This document shows positions 8,834 through 16,094 of a stretch of DNA of 64,000 bases, piece by piece. The notes beneath the pieces were generated by a model that did no database searches, was not told the origin of the DNA, and saw nothing but the letters and a program-made list of their open reading frames with translations. The stretch is from Vibrio porteresiae DSM 19223. GTDB taxonomy: Bacteria > Pseudomonadota > Gammaproteobacteria > Enterobacterales > Vibrionaceae. The stretch lies in assembly GCF_024347055.1 (NCBI RefSeq), contig NZ_AP024895.1:2480001-2544000 (forward strand). The letters run 5' to 3'. Numbering within the stretch: position 1 is the stretch's first letter; each line of letters starts with the position of its first letter. The translations under genes and the position numbers were made by a program.

Positions 8834-10224
8834 CACAATTTCCCTAGTTGTTTATGCCAAATAGTGGCGTTGTCACCTTGGCGTGATAACCAAACCAGCG
8901 TCGTCCCTTCATCAGGCACGTTAAAAGTATAACTCTTTTGCCCGACCTGCAGCGTTTGTTCCCCAGCAGAAACCACATGACTCATCGCATCGACCTGCGC
9001 GGGCAAAGTTAACCAACTGCGGGTATCCGGCTGCTCAGTGAGCGTGTTCCAGATGTTAAAGACCAGACTACCAATATCGTTGCCTTGGGTGGTGGTCTTA
9101 CGTAACTCATCTTTCGCGATCACTCGTAACACCTGTCGGACAACAAGTGCGGGCATACGTTCACTTAAATCACGTTTTGCCATATTGTTCACATCCGCCA
9201 GCAACGAACCAGCAATCACTTGTTGATTTAATACCAAGTCCGCTTTTTCATGATGAGGCCGAGGTGGGTAATAAGGCAAAGCAACAGAGTACAACGCCGC
9301 TTGCCCGCGACTGTCATACAAAGGTAAAGATAATCGCCAGCCATCTAATGCATCGACAACTCCTTGTTCATCGATAATGATGACACGGCCTTGGCCCTTT
9401 TTCAGTGCCGTATTGTTGCCATAGCGCTTCACGAGCAAACCTAGGTCTTCGTTCATGCCTAAAGCTTTGGCTACACGAATCGTCCCATCAATCACAGCCC
9501 GGTTATTGGGTGCAACGGCTAAAGCACGGCGATAATCGACGTAGGCATCATTTAAATCGTGTGAAGTCTCGTAAAGTAATGCGGAGAGAAAGAAAAGATA
9601 CCCATTTTGCACCGCAGACAATTTTTTACCTGCATCGGGATAGTGGGATAACACCGCGCCAAGATTAGGACTCACACCTTCATCTTCCATCTGCTGCTGA
9701 GCATTTTCTAAGTCAGCTTCACGGCTTTTACGAGCTGCTTCTTGCACTTGATTGGCACGACGCATTTCAACTAAGGCATCTTCGAACTTTTGTTGTTGAA
9801 GATAATTTAAACCAAGGTAGAGATGCAAAAAGCCCAGCTCATAGTCGGGAGCAATGTAGTCTTTGAGATTGTCATTGACGGCGAGCGAGCCGACACTATT
9901 AGCACTGCGGCTAAGCGAGATAGTGGCTTCATCTTGCTGCTGTTTAACAGCTTCATCCGATTTTTCAAATGCGGCGAAGCTTTGTGGATACTGAGTATCG
10001 AGAAAGTAAACTCGTCCCTTCTCCATGTTATCGAGAACATCACCAGCAACAAAATCATTAAAATGGTCAGTCGCCTCTGTGTAGTTACCATCCGCAACTG
10101 ACTGGTAGAGGTCTTTATTTTGTGCACTGTAGTGGCTAAATAAGTTGCCGGCAGTAAAGTTAGCGCAACCACTGAGCAGTAAACTGCACAGGGCTAACGA
10201 AACGTAACGTCGATGCATCGTCAC
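8833..10224 (-). CDS. COG3014-type TPR lipoprotein
   Basis: A 463-residue predicted lipoprotein with lipobox LLLSGC. Residues about 60-280 are rich in TPR-like helical pairs (for example ELGFLHLYLGLNYLQQQKFEDALVEMRRANQV and NDAYVDYRRALAVAPNN regions). The C-terminal part is beta-rich and of unknown fold. It matches the uncharacterised COG3014 group. The gene lies between hinT and ycfL, and its stop overlaps the ycfL start, so it is part of the lpoB transcript. GTG 10224 has CGGAG 6-7 nt upstream; ATG 10218 is also possible. Role unknown; a scaffold for envelope assembly is a guess. Confidence 0.75.
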   Translation of the reverse strand: MTMHRRYVSLALCSLLLSGCANFTAGNLFSHYSAQNKDLYQSVADGNYTEATDHFNDFVAGDVLDNMEKGRVYFLDTQYPQSFAAFEKSDEAVKQQQDEATISLSRSANSVGSLAVNDNLKDYIAPDYELGFLHLYLGLNYLQQQKFEDALVEMRRANQVQEAARKSREADLENAQQQMEDEGVSPNLGAVLSHYPDAGKKLSAVQNGYLFFLSALLYETSHDLNDAYVDYRRALAVAPNNRAVIDGTIRVAKALGMNEDLGLLVKRYGNNTALKKGQGRVIIIDEQGVVDALDGWRLSLPLYDSRGQAALYSVALPYYPPRPHHEKADLVLNQQVIAGSLLADVNNMAKRDLSERMPALVVRQVLRVIAKDELRKTTTQGNDIGSLVFNIWNTLTEQPDTRSWLTLPAQVDAMSHVVSAGEQTLQVGQKSYTFNVPDEGTTLVWLSRQGDNATIWHKQLGKL

Positions 10225-10288
10225 CCGTCACTCCGTCCTTTCATATTTGCTATCGACACAGTGCCCGTAAACCGGGCACTTTAACCAA

Positions 10289-10639
10289 TTAGCTCATCAA
10301 TAATGGGCCAAGTGGACGACCACCAAGCAGGTGCATGTGGATATGGTAAACTTCTTGGCCACCAAAAGCGTTGGTGTTCACAATCAAACGATAACCGTCA
10401 GCCGCGATACCTTCTTGTTCTGCGATTTTTTTCGCCACAGTAAACATACGACCAAGCGCCAGTTCATCTTCTTCGGCAACATCATTGACCGTTGGAATCA
10501 GTTTATTTGGAATGATCAAAATATGGCTTGGCGCACGAGGGTTAATATCACGAAATGCAGTAACAAGATCATCTTGATACAGAATATCGGCAGGGATTTC
10601 TTTGCGGATAATTTTACTAAAAATGGTTTCTTCAGCCAT
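10289..10639 (-). CDS. hinT: HIT-family purine nucleoside phosphoramidase HinT
   Basis: A 116-residue histidine triad protein. HinT hydrolyses adenosine 5'-monophosphoramidates. The triad H-x-H-x-H is visible as H99, H101 and H103 in YHIHMHLLGGRPLGPLL; the N-terminal IFSKIIRKEIPAD is a strong family signature. GGAG lies 7 nt before the ATG. It is the first gene of the minus-strand cluster that continues through the TPR lipoprotein, ycfL, lpoB, thiK and ycfP, and is divergent from the Card1-like gene. Confidence 0.95.
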   Translation of the reverse strand: MAEETIFSKIIRKEIPADILYQDDLVTAFRDINPRAPSHILIIPNKLIPTVNDVAEEDELALGRMFTVAKKIAEQEGIAADGYRLIVNTNAFGGQEVYHIHMHLLGGRPLGPLLMS

Positions 10640-11007
10640 GAATTCACTCCATTAGAACACTAGGATTTAACATGTTGCCAAAGAGTATGCGCTAAGGGGT
10701 TGTAAAGCTCAATAAAAAACAGTGTTCTTGAAATTTCATACCACGGATGAACTATTTATATGGGTGCGGTCTAAACTAGCGTTCGAGAAAAAATAAGATC
10801 AACAACTTGTTACAGAATGACGTACGTCGTTACCTTTTGTACTACTTATTGTTAATACCCCGTCAAAACACGCGGTTACAGTCAGTATTCTCACAAGAGA
10901 GTCTTGTTTTTTACTCAAGCCACCATTATATGAGTAACAAGCGCTTGCATCCTACCCTTTCGATACCTTCAGATTTTTGCAAGCCACACATGAGGATAAT
11001 AAATTAG
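10640..11007. other. 368-bp divergent region hinT / Card1-like gene
   Basis: No convincing coding sequence; a 66-codon frame at 10807-11007 has no recognisable features. The only clear structure is a perfect 10-bp palindrome, GACGTACGTC at 10819-10828. The Card1-like start is preceded by GAGGATA about 10 nt upstream. Promoters for both genes should lie here, but I could not fix them. Confidence 0.6.
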
Positions 11008-12171
11008 ATGAGCATTCATGTTGGCATTATTGACCAAGACCCAGTGCGATTGGTCACGCCGCTACTCGACAGTCGCATCGACTCTTCACACATCATTTTT
11101 GTTGGCGATAGTAGTCAAGAAGCCATGTATCTTCGGTTGCATACAGTTCTTAGTCAACGCGGTATCGGCTCGGAGTTATTTGAGATCCCATCAGGCACCA
11201 ACATAGCGGAAATTAAACGCAGTGTTCGCGGACTGGTCGAGAGCTTAAAAGAACGCAAGCAAGAAATTCACCTTAATGCGAGCTGTGGTCTGCGTCACCG
11301 CTTATTGGCAATATATGAAGTTTTTCGCTCTTATCATTGGCCTATTTTCGTCGTAGAACCTTGCAGCGACCAATTGTGTTGGCTTTATCCTGACTCCAAC
11401 GAAGATACTCAAGTACAAGACCATATTACCATCTCTGACTACCTCACTATTTTTGGTGCTCGTGGTGAGTTTGCTGAACAAACCATTTCGCCTCAGCTTG
11501 ATCAAAAACTGTACGAACTTGGCGAACGTTGGGCGGGTAATGCCTTGGAGTTGGGCCCAGGTCTAGCCACTCTCAACTACTTAGCAACCACGTGTCGTAA
11601 AGAGCAAAGATTGGATGTTGAGCTCTCTGATAAACAGCAAGGCTATCGTGAACTTAACCTGCTACTGAATGATTTAGTTGAAGCGAACATCGCAACCTAC
11701 GAGAACGGCATTTTGACCTTCGCTAATGAAGATGCGCGCCGTTTCTCTAACGGTGAGTGGTTAGAAACATTGGTGCACAGTACCGTTAAACAGATTCAAG
11801 ATGATATGCCCACTATTCAAGACCGTTCGCTGAACGTCCAAGTGTATCGTCAGCTCGGCGAACGTGAAGTACGCAATGAGCTGGATGTAGCAACGGTGGT
11901 GAATAACAAGCTGCACATTATCGAATGTAAAACCAAAGGGATGCGTGATGACGGTGATGACACTTTGTATAAACTGGAATCATTGCGCGACTTACTCGGC
12001 GGCTTACAAGCTCGTGCAATGCTTGTGAGTTTCCGTCCGCTGCGTCATAACGATATTACTCGCGCTGAAGACCTTGGTCTGGCGTTGATAGGTCCTGACG
12101 AACTCAAAGATCTAAAACCTCATCTTGCTCGCTGGTTTAAAGAAGCTGGCGGTCGCGAAGAAGAGTTATGA
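11008..12171 (+). CDS. Card1/Can2-like CARF-domain nuclease (DUF1887), VC1899-type
   Basis: A 387-residue protein matching the DUF1887 family, whose V. cholerae member VC1899 has a solved structure (from memory, PDB 1XMX). The N-terminal half is CARF-like: HIIFVGDSS near 28-36 and a ligand-loop NASCGLRHR at 90-98. A helical linker (about 155-250) follows. The C-terminal PD-(D/E)xK nuclease domain has E253 in WLE, D293 in NELDV, and E306/K308 in ECK, so the catalytic set looks intact. Related Card1/Can2 enzymes cut nucleic acid when cyclic tetra-adenylate binds the CARF domain. No CRISPR or Cas gene lies in the window. It is a single gene between hinT and fadR. Confidence 0.88.
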   Translation: MSIHVGIIDQDPVRLVTPLLDSRIDSSHIIFVGDSSQEAMYLRLHTVLSQRGIGSELFEIPSGTNIAEIKRSVRGLVESLKERKQEIHLNASCGLRHRLLAIYEVFRSYHWPIFVVEPCSDQLCWLYPDSNEDTQVQDHITISDYLTIFGARGEFAEQTISPQLDQKLYELGERWAGNALELGPGLATLNYLATTCRKEQRLDVELSDKQQGYRELNLLLNDLVEANIATYENGILTFANEDARRFSNGEWLETLVHSTVKQIQDDMPTIQDRSLNVQVYRQLGEREVRNELDVATVVNNKLHIIECKTKGMRDDGDDTLYKLESLRDLLGGLQARAMLVSFRPLRHNDITRAEDLGLALIGPDELKDLKPHLARWFKEAGGREEEL

Positions 12172-12192
12172 TTGAATCGAAATAGCCATAAA

Positions 12193-12235
12193 AAAACAAG
12201 GCCCGCATTGAGCGGGCCTTATGCTATTTAATCCA
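12193..12235 (-). terminator. Terminator between Card1-like gene and fadR
   Basis: AAGGCCCGC (12198-12206), loop ATTGA, GCGGGCCTT (12212-12220). On the minus strand it is followed by GTTTTTTT, a strong U-tract for fadR; on the plus strand the tail is weaker, but the hairpin may serve both genes. Confidence 0.8.
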
Positions 12236-12249
12236 GTAAAAACGTTAGA

Positions 12250-13089
12250 TTAACAATCGTCTTCTGTGAAATTCGATGGCAATGTCTTTTTCATCTCATT
12301 CCACAAATGGGCACTCGCAATACCATAGTGACGAATCACATTAGGAAGTTGCTCGCTTGAGCCACTTTGACAAACTGACAACAGCTCTTTGTAGAAGTTA
12401 AGGGCTAACTCACAAGACTGTGGATTTGAAAAATAGTAGCTACCAACACGATCGTACAGTTTCTTCAAGCCATTAAAGATCAAACCATAAATCTGGTTAC
12501 CTGAATGAAACGCTAAACGTTGAAACAGCATGTAATCGTAAAAGTTAAAGGTTTTAGCCACCAAAATTTGTTGACGTTTCTCTTCATCTTTTTCGCCATC
12601 GTCTTTCACTTCTTGTGCGATTTTATCCGCATAAGGTGATTGAGAGACAAACGCATCCCAAGATTCTGCACGGAGCAAAGCTTCACAGGAATCAATAACG
12701 TTTTTGATAGTGCGCTCAGCGTTATCGCGATTCACTTTAAAGGCATAACGCATAAAAATTGGACTGATATTAGTACGAGCAGCAAGAAGGTCTTCCACAA
12801 TGCTCGTGGCATTGTCGGCGTCCAAAGTCATCAAGGTATCCAAAATATGAAGTCCAGAGGTTTCCATAAATTGGTTTACTTTAGTAGGCTTGCCGTGTTG
12901 GATGGTTAACCAACCATCTCGTGCCAATCGCTGTAATACTTCACGAAGTGTTGTACGAGTAACACCAATTAATTCTGAGAGTTCGCGCTCGGCTGGTAAA
13001 ATTGAGCCAGGTGGAAAACGTCCATTCCAAATGCTTTCAATAATATATTTTTCTGCAAAACCTGCTGGGCTTTTTGCCTTAATGACCAT
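12250..13089 (-). CDS. fadR: Fatty acid metabolism regulator FadR
   Basis: A 279-residue GntR-family regulator that represses fatty-acid degradation and activates unsaturated fatty-acid synthesis, released by long-chain acyl-CoA. The winged helix spans about residues 10-75 (PAERELSELIGVTRTTLREVLQRLARDGWL), followed by a helical acyl-CoA-binding domain. E. coli FadR has 239 residues. The extra 40, including an acidic stretch near 165-175 (KDDGEKDEEKRQQ), match the insertion known in Vibrio FadR, which adds a second ligand-binding surface. It diverges from nhaB, the same neighbour as in E. coli. Confidence 0.96.
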   Translation of the reverse strand: MVIKAKSPAGFAEKYIIESIWNGRFPPGSILPAERELSELIGVTRTTLREVLQRLARDGWLTIQHGKPTKVNQFMETSGLHILDTLMTLDADNATSIVEDLLAARTNISPIFMRYAFKVNRDNAERTIKNVIDSCEALLRAESWDAFVSQSPYADKIAQEVKDDGEKDEEKRQQILVAKTFNFYDYMLFQRLAFHSGNQIYGLIFNGLKKLYDRVGSYYFSNPQSCELALNFYKELLSVCQSGSSEQLPNVIRHYGIASAHLWNEMKKTLPSNFTEDDC

Positions 13090-13409
13090 TAAGTACTTTT
13101 CCGGTTTCTTTTAATTATCTATCGAATGAACTCATCATACCACTATAAGCCAACTAGCGGAAACGGCCCATCGATAAAGTTGTCAAAATGTCACACCCGT
13201 CATTGACAGATCTGATGATTTATTGCGATATTGTTAGTCTATGTAACTAAAATATAACGTATTTTTATGTTTCAAAATATTACACATTCACCGTTATGTG
13301 TTTACACTATAGACAACATTCACAATAACGCACCTATAAAAATACGATAACTCTCTCTAACTTAAAAAGTTTTTTGTGACATCAATCATAAGGATTGGAT
13401 GCAAGATCA

Positions 13410-13440
13410 CCAAATCGGTTTGGCGTGAACCGGCGGTTCA
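13410..13440 (+). repeat. Pair of adjacent short hairpins upstream of nhaB
   Basis: CCAAA (13410-13414) pairs with TTTGG (13419-13423) around TCGG. TGAACC (13426-13431) pairs with GGTTCA (13435-13440) around GGC. Both stems are perfect and only 2 nt apart. Confidence 0.5.
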
Positions 13441-13480
13441 GTTTGTGATATGCTCGAAGTACTTTAGCAATGCTGTAGAT

Positions 13481-13520
13481 AACAACAAAACGCTATAAAG
13501 CGGTTTTATTGTTGATTTTC
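13481..13520 (+). terminator. Terminator-like hairpin in the fadR-nhaB gap
   Basis: Left arm AACAACAAAACGCT pairs with AGCGGTTTTATTGTT (one bulge, one wobble) around ATAA, followed by GATTTTC. It could end a short upstream transcript or act as an attenuator in the nhaB leader; undecided. Confidence 0.4.
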
Positions 13521-13818
13521 TAGTCATTTCTCGCTCTTCGCGACGATATGTTCTACGTTTTATATAGCATCGCTTTTAGGGGTAGCTTGGGGCTAATCAC
13601 TTCACATACACACTCAGGCTATTAATAGACCATTATTGTTTAGCAAACACACCGCTGATGTTGATGTACTATGCTTCGATATCTTTGGGTATTGCGTACG
13701 TTAGATGCTTCGCCAATGCGAAACGTCGCGGTGATATTCAACGATTAACGTCTCATCGAGTTCTCATAGTCAGTATTTAAGCAGTGTCTATTCATAACAA
13801 CAGATAAGAGTAATCATC

Positions 13819-15408
13819 ATGCCAATATCCCTAGGAAACGCTTTTATCAAGAATTTCCTTGGAAAAGCACCAGATTGGTACAAAGTTGCCATTATTGCAT
13901 TTCTAATCATTAACCCTATCGTATTTTTCTTTATCAACGCCTTTGCTGCTGGCTGGTTACTGGTGGTGGAGTTCATTTTCACGTTAGCAATGGCGTTAAA
14001 ATGTTATCCACTGCAACCTGGTGGCCTGTTAGCGATTGAAGCGATTGCTATCGGTATGACCAGCCCAGAACAAGTAAAACATGAGCTGGTTGCCAACATT
14101 GAAGTTCTTCTGCTGTTGGTCTTCATGGTGGCCGGTATCTACTTCATGAAGCAGCTACTGCTGTTCATCTTTACAAAGATTCTGCTTGGAATACGCTCAA
14201 AAATCGCTCTATCTGTCGCCTTTTGTGTGGCAGCCGCATTTTTATCGGCGTTCCTTGATGCGCTAACCGTTATCGCAGTGATCATCAGTGTGGCTGTCGG
14301 TTTTTATTCGATTTATCACAAAGTAGCATCGGGGCAAGGTACCAGTTCTAGCCACGACCATACCCATGATGAATCAATACCAGAGCTTACCCGCGACGAC
14401 TTAGAGCAATACCGTGGTTTTCTGCGTTCTTTGTTGATGCACGCTGGTATCGGTACCGCGTTAGGTGGTGTAACCACCATGGTGGGTGAGCCACAAAACT
14501 TGATCATTGCAGACCAAGCAGGATGGCTCTTTGGCGAATTCTTGCTGCGCATGTCCCCTGTTACCGTGCCCGTTTTCATTTCTGGCTTATTGGTCTGTAT
14601 CTTGGTCGAAAAATTCCATTTGTGTGGTTATGGTGCACAACTACCTGTTGCGGTACGCCAAATACTGAATGACTTTAACCAAGAAGAACGTAAAAACCGG
14701 ACTAAACAAGACGTGGCAAAACTCATCATTCAAGCACTGATTGCTATTTGGTTGATTTTGGGTCTTGCGCTGCACGTCGCTGCGGTAGGCTTAATCGGTT
14801 TGTCTGTCATTATCCTTGCGACAGCCTTTACGGGCGTAGTTGAAGAGCATTCTCTGGGTAAAGCCTTTGAAGAAGCGCTACCATTTACCGCGTTGCTGGC
14901 GGTGTTCTTCTCCGTCGTTGCCGTGATTATCGACCAAAACCTGTTTACGCCAATTATCGATTGGGTATTACACATCGAGGATAAAGGTTCGCAGTTAGCG
15001 CTTTTCTATGTAGCAAACGGCCTGTTATCGATGGTATCGGACAACGTTTTCGTTGGTACGGTTTACATCAATGAAGTAAAAGCAGCGTTACTGCATGGGG
15101 TGATCGACCCAGATCAATTTGCCCTCTTAGCGGTTGCGATTAACACTGGGACAAACCTTCCATCGGTCGCTACGCCTAATGGTCAAGCTGCGTTCTTGTT
15201 CCTGCTGACCTCTGCGCTAGCGCCATTAATTCGCCTCTCTTACGGCAGAATGGTGATCATGGCATTGCCTTACACCATCGCACTTACTGTGGTTGGCTTG
15301 CTATCTATCGTCTTTTTTGTGGAACCGGCAACGGCGTATTTCTACGATTTAGGATGGATATCACACCACGCTATGCAAGCAGTAGGCACAGCAGTATCAA
15401 GTCATTAA
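13819..15408 (+). CDS. nhaB: Na+/H+ antiporter NhaB
   Basis: A 529-residue inner-membrane sodium/proton antiporter of the NhaB family, about 12 membrane segments. The start MPISLGNAFIKNFLGKAPDWYK and the conserved GVTTMVGEPQNLIIADQAGW region are diagnostic. NhaB exports Na+ in exchange for H+, important for a marine organism with a sodium cycle. A hydrophilic loop near residues 170-195 carries a His/Asp-rich stretch (HDHTHDE), a loop that might sense ions or pH (inference). The Shine-Dalgarno is weak (TAAGAG). A strong terminator follows; dsbB is 81 bp downstream. Confidence 0.96.
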   Translation: MPISLGNAFIKNFLGKAPDWYKVAIIAFLIINPIVFFFINAFAAGWLLVVEFIFTLAMALKCYPLQPGGLLAIEAIAIGMTSPEQVKHELVANIEVLLLLVFMVAGIYFMKQLLLFIFTKILLGIRSKIALSVAFCVAAAFLSAFLDALTVIAVIISVAVGFYSIYHKVASGQGTSSSHDHTHDESIPELTRDDLEQYRGFLRSLLMHAGIGTALGGVTTMVGEPQNLIIADQAGWLFGEFLLRMSPVTVPVFISGLLVCILVEKFHLCGYGAQLPVAVRQILNDFNQEERKNRTKQDVAKLIIQALIAIWLILGLALHVAAVGLIGLSVIILATAFTGVVEEHSLGKAFEEALPFTALLAVFFSVVAVIIDQNLFTPIIDWVLHIEDKGSQLALFYVANGLLSMVSDNVFVGTVYINEVKAALLHGVIDPDQFALLAVAINTGTNLPSVATPNGQAAFLFLLTSALAPLIRLSYGRMVIMALPYTIALTVVGLLSIVFFVEPATAYFYDLGWISHHAMQAVGTAVSSH

Positions 15409-15440
15409 AATTTGCCTTGGCAATGAAACTATTTCAAGAT

Positions 15441-15475
15441 AAAAAGCTCTGAGATTTCAGAGCTTTTATTTTTAA
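15441..15475 (+). terminator. Terminator after nhaB
   Basis: AAAAGCTCTGA (15442-15452), loop GATT, TCAGAGCTTTT (15457-15467), then ATTTTTA. Lies between nhaB and dsbB. Confidence 0.85.
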
Positions 15476-15489
15476 CCAAGGATGATCCT

Positions 15490-16008
15490 GTGAACATTCT
15501 CTCCACACTCAATACTTTTTCACGTCAGCGCAAAGCCTGGTTACTGTTACTCCTGTGCATTATTATTTTTGAATCTTGTGCGCTGTTTTTTCAACATGTT
15601 ATGATGCTTGCACCTTGTGTGATGTGCATTTACGAACGCTTAGCGATGCTCGGTATAGGCTTAGCAGCTATAGTTGGTGCTATCGCTCCACAAAACAGCT
15701 TTTTCCGTTGGATAGGTTTGGCAGGTTGGGGCGTTGCAGCGATTAAAGGGTTAACCTTGGCGATGCAACATGTCGAATACCAGATGAACCCATCGCCATT
15801 CCATACTTGCGATCTCTTCGTTACTCTGCCTAGTTGGCTACCATTGAATCACTGGATGCCTTGGATGTTTGAAGCTTACGGCGACTGCAGCCAAATCGTA
15901 TGGCAGTTTTTAACCTTATCTATGCCACAATGGTTAGTGGTTATTTTTGCGGGTAACTTAGTTGCTTTAGCTATCATCATCATCGCTCAATTTAGTCACA
16001 AGCGTTAA
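15490..16008 (+). CDS. dsbB: Disulfide bond formation protein DsbB
   Basis: A 172-residue inner-membrane quinone reductase that reoxidises DsbA. Four membrane segments are visible. The first redox pair is C43 and C46 in PCVMCIYER. The second periplasmic loop carries C107 (FHTCDLF) and C133 (YGDCSQ), the four cysteines expected. The start is GTG 15490, supported by AAGGAT 6 nt upstream. The gene lies between two terminators; whether it has its own promoter is not evident because the gap to nhaB is only 81 bp and is mostly terminator. Confidence 0.95.
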   Translation: MNILSTLNTFSRQRKAWLLLLLCIIIFESCALFFQHVMMLAPCVMCIYERLAMLGIGLAAIVGAIAPQNSFFRWIGLAGWGVAAIKGLTLAMQHVEYQMNPSPFHTCDLFVTLPSWLPLNHWMPWMFEAYGDCSQIVWQFLTLSMPQWLVVIFAGNLVALAIIIIAQFSHKR

Positions 16009-16029
16009 TTGCAATAAGCCCCTACAAAA

Positions 16030-16068
16030 TAAAAAGGGCGTTTATCTTCAAGATAAACGCCCTTTTAT
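16030..16068. terminator. Bidirectional terminator between dsbB and ftsK
   Basis: AAAAGGGCGTTTATCT (16032-16047) pairs perfectly with AGATAAACGCCCTTTT (16051-16066) around a 3-nt loop; A- and T-rich flanks allow use on both strands for the convergent genes. Confidence 0.9.
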
Positions 16069-16094
16069 GTTTCTGAGTTTTAGCTTACAGACAC

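Larger units (their letters stand above)
13090..13818. other. 729-bp divergent region fadR / nhaB with hairpin cluster
   Basis: No coding sequence recognised. The fadR-proximal half is AT-rich and probably holds promoters. Between 13410 and 13515 there are three consecutive hairpins: CCAAA-TCGG-TTTGG, TGAACC-GGC-GGTTCA, and a longer T-rich one at 13481-13515. About 300 further bases without genes separate these from the nhaB start, so nhaB may have an unusually long structured leader. No known riboswitch consensus was recognised. Confidence 0.55.

Noticed and set aside
10807..11007. 66-codon frame before the Card1-like gene
   Set aside because: No Shine-Dalgarno, no domain, and it ends exactly at the start of the real gene; probably chance in the intergenic region.
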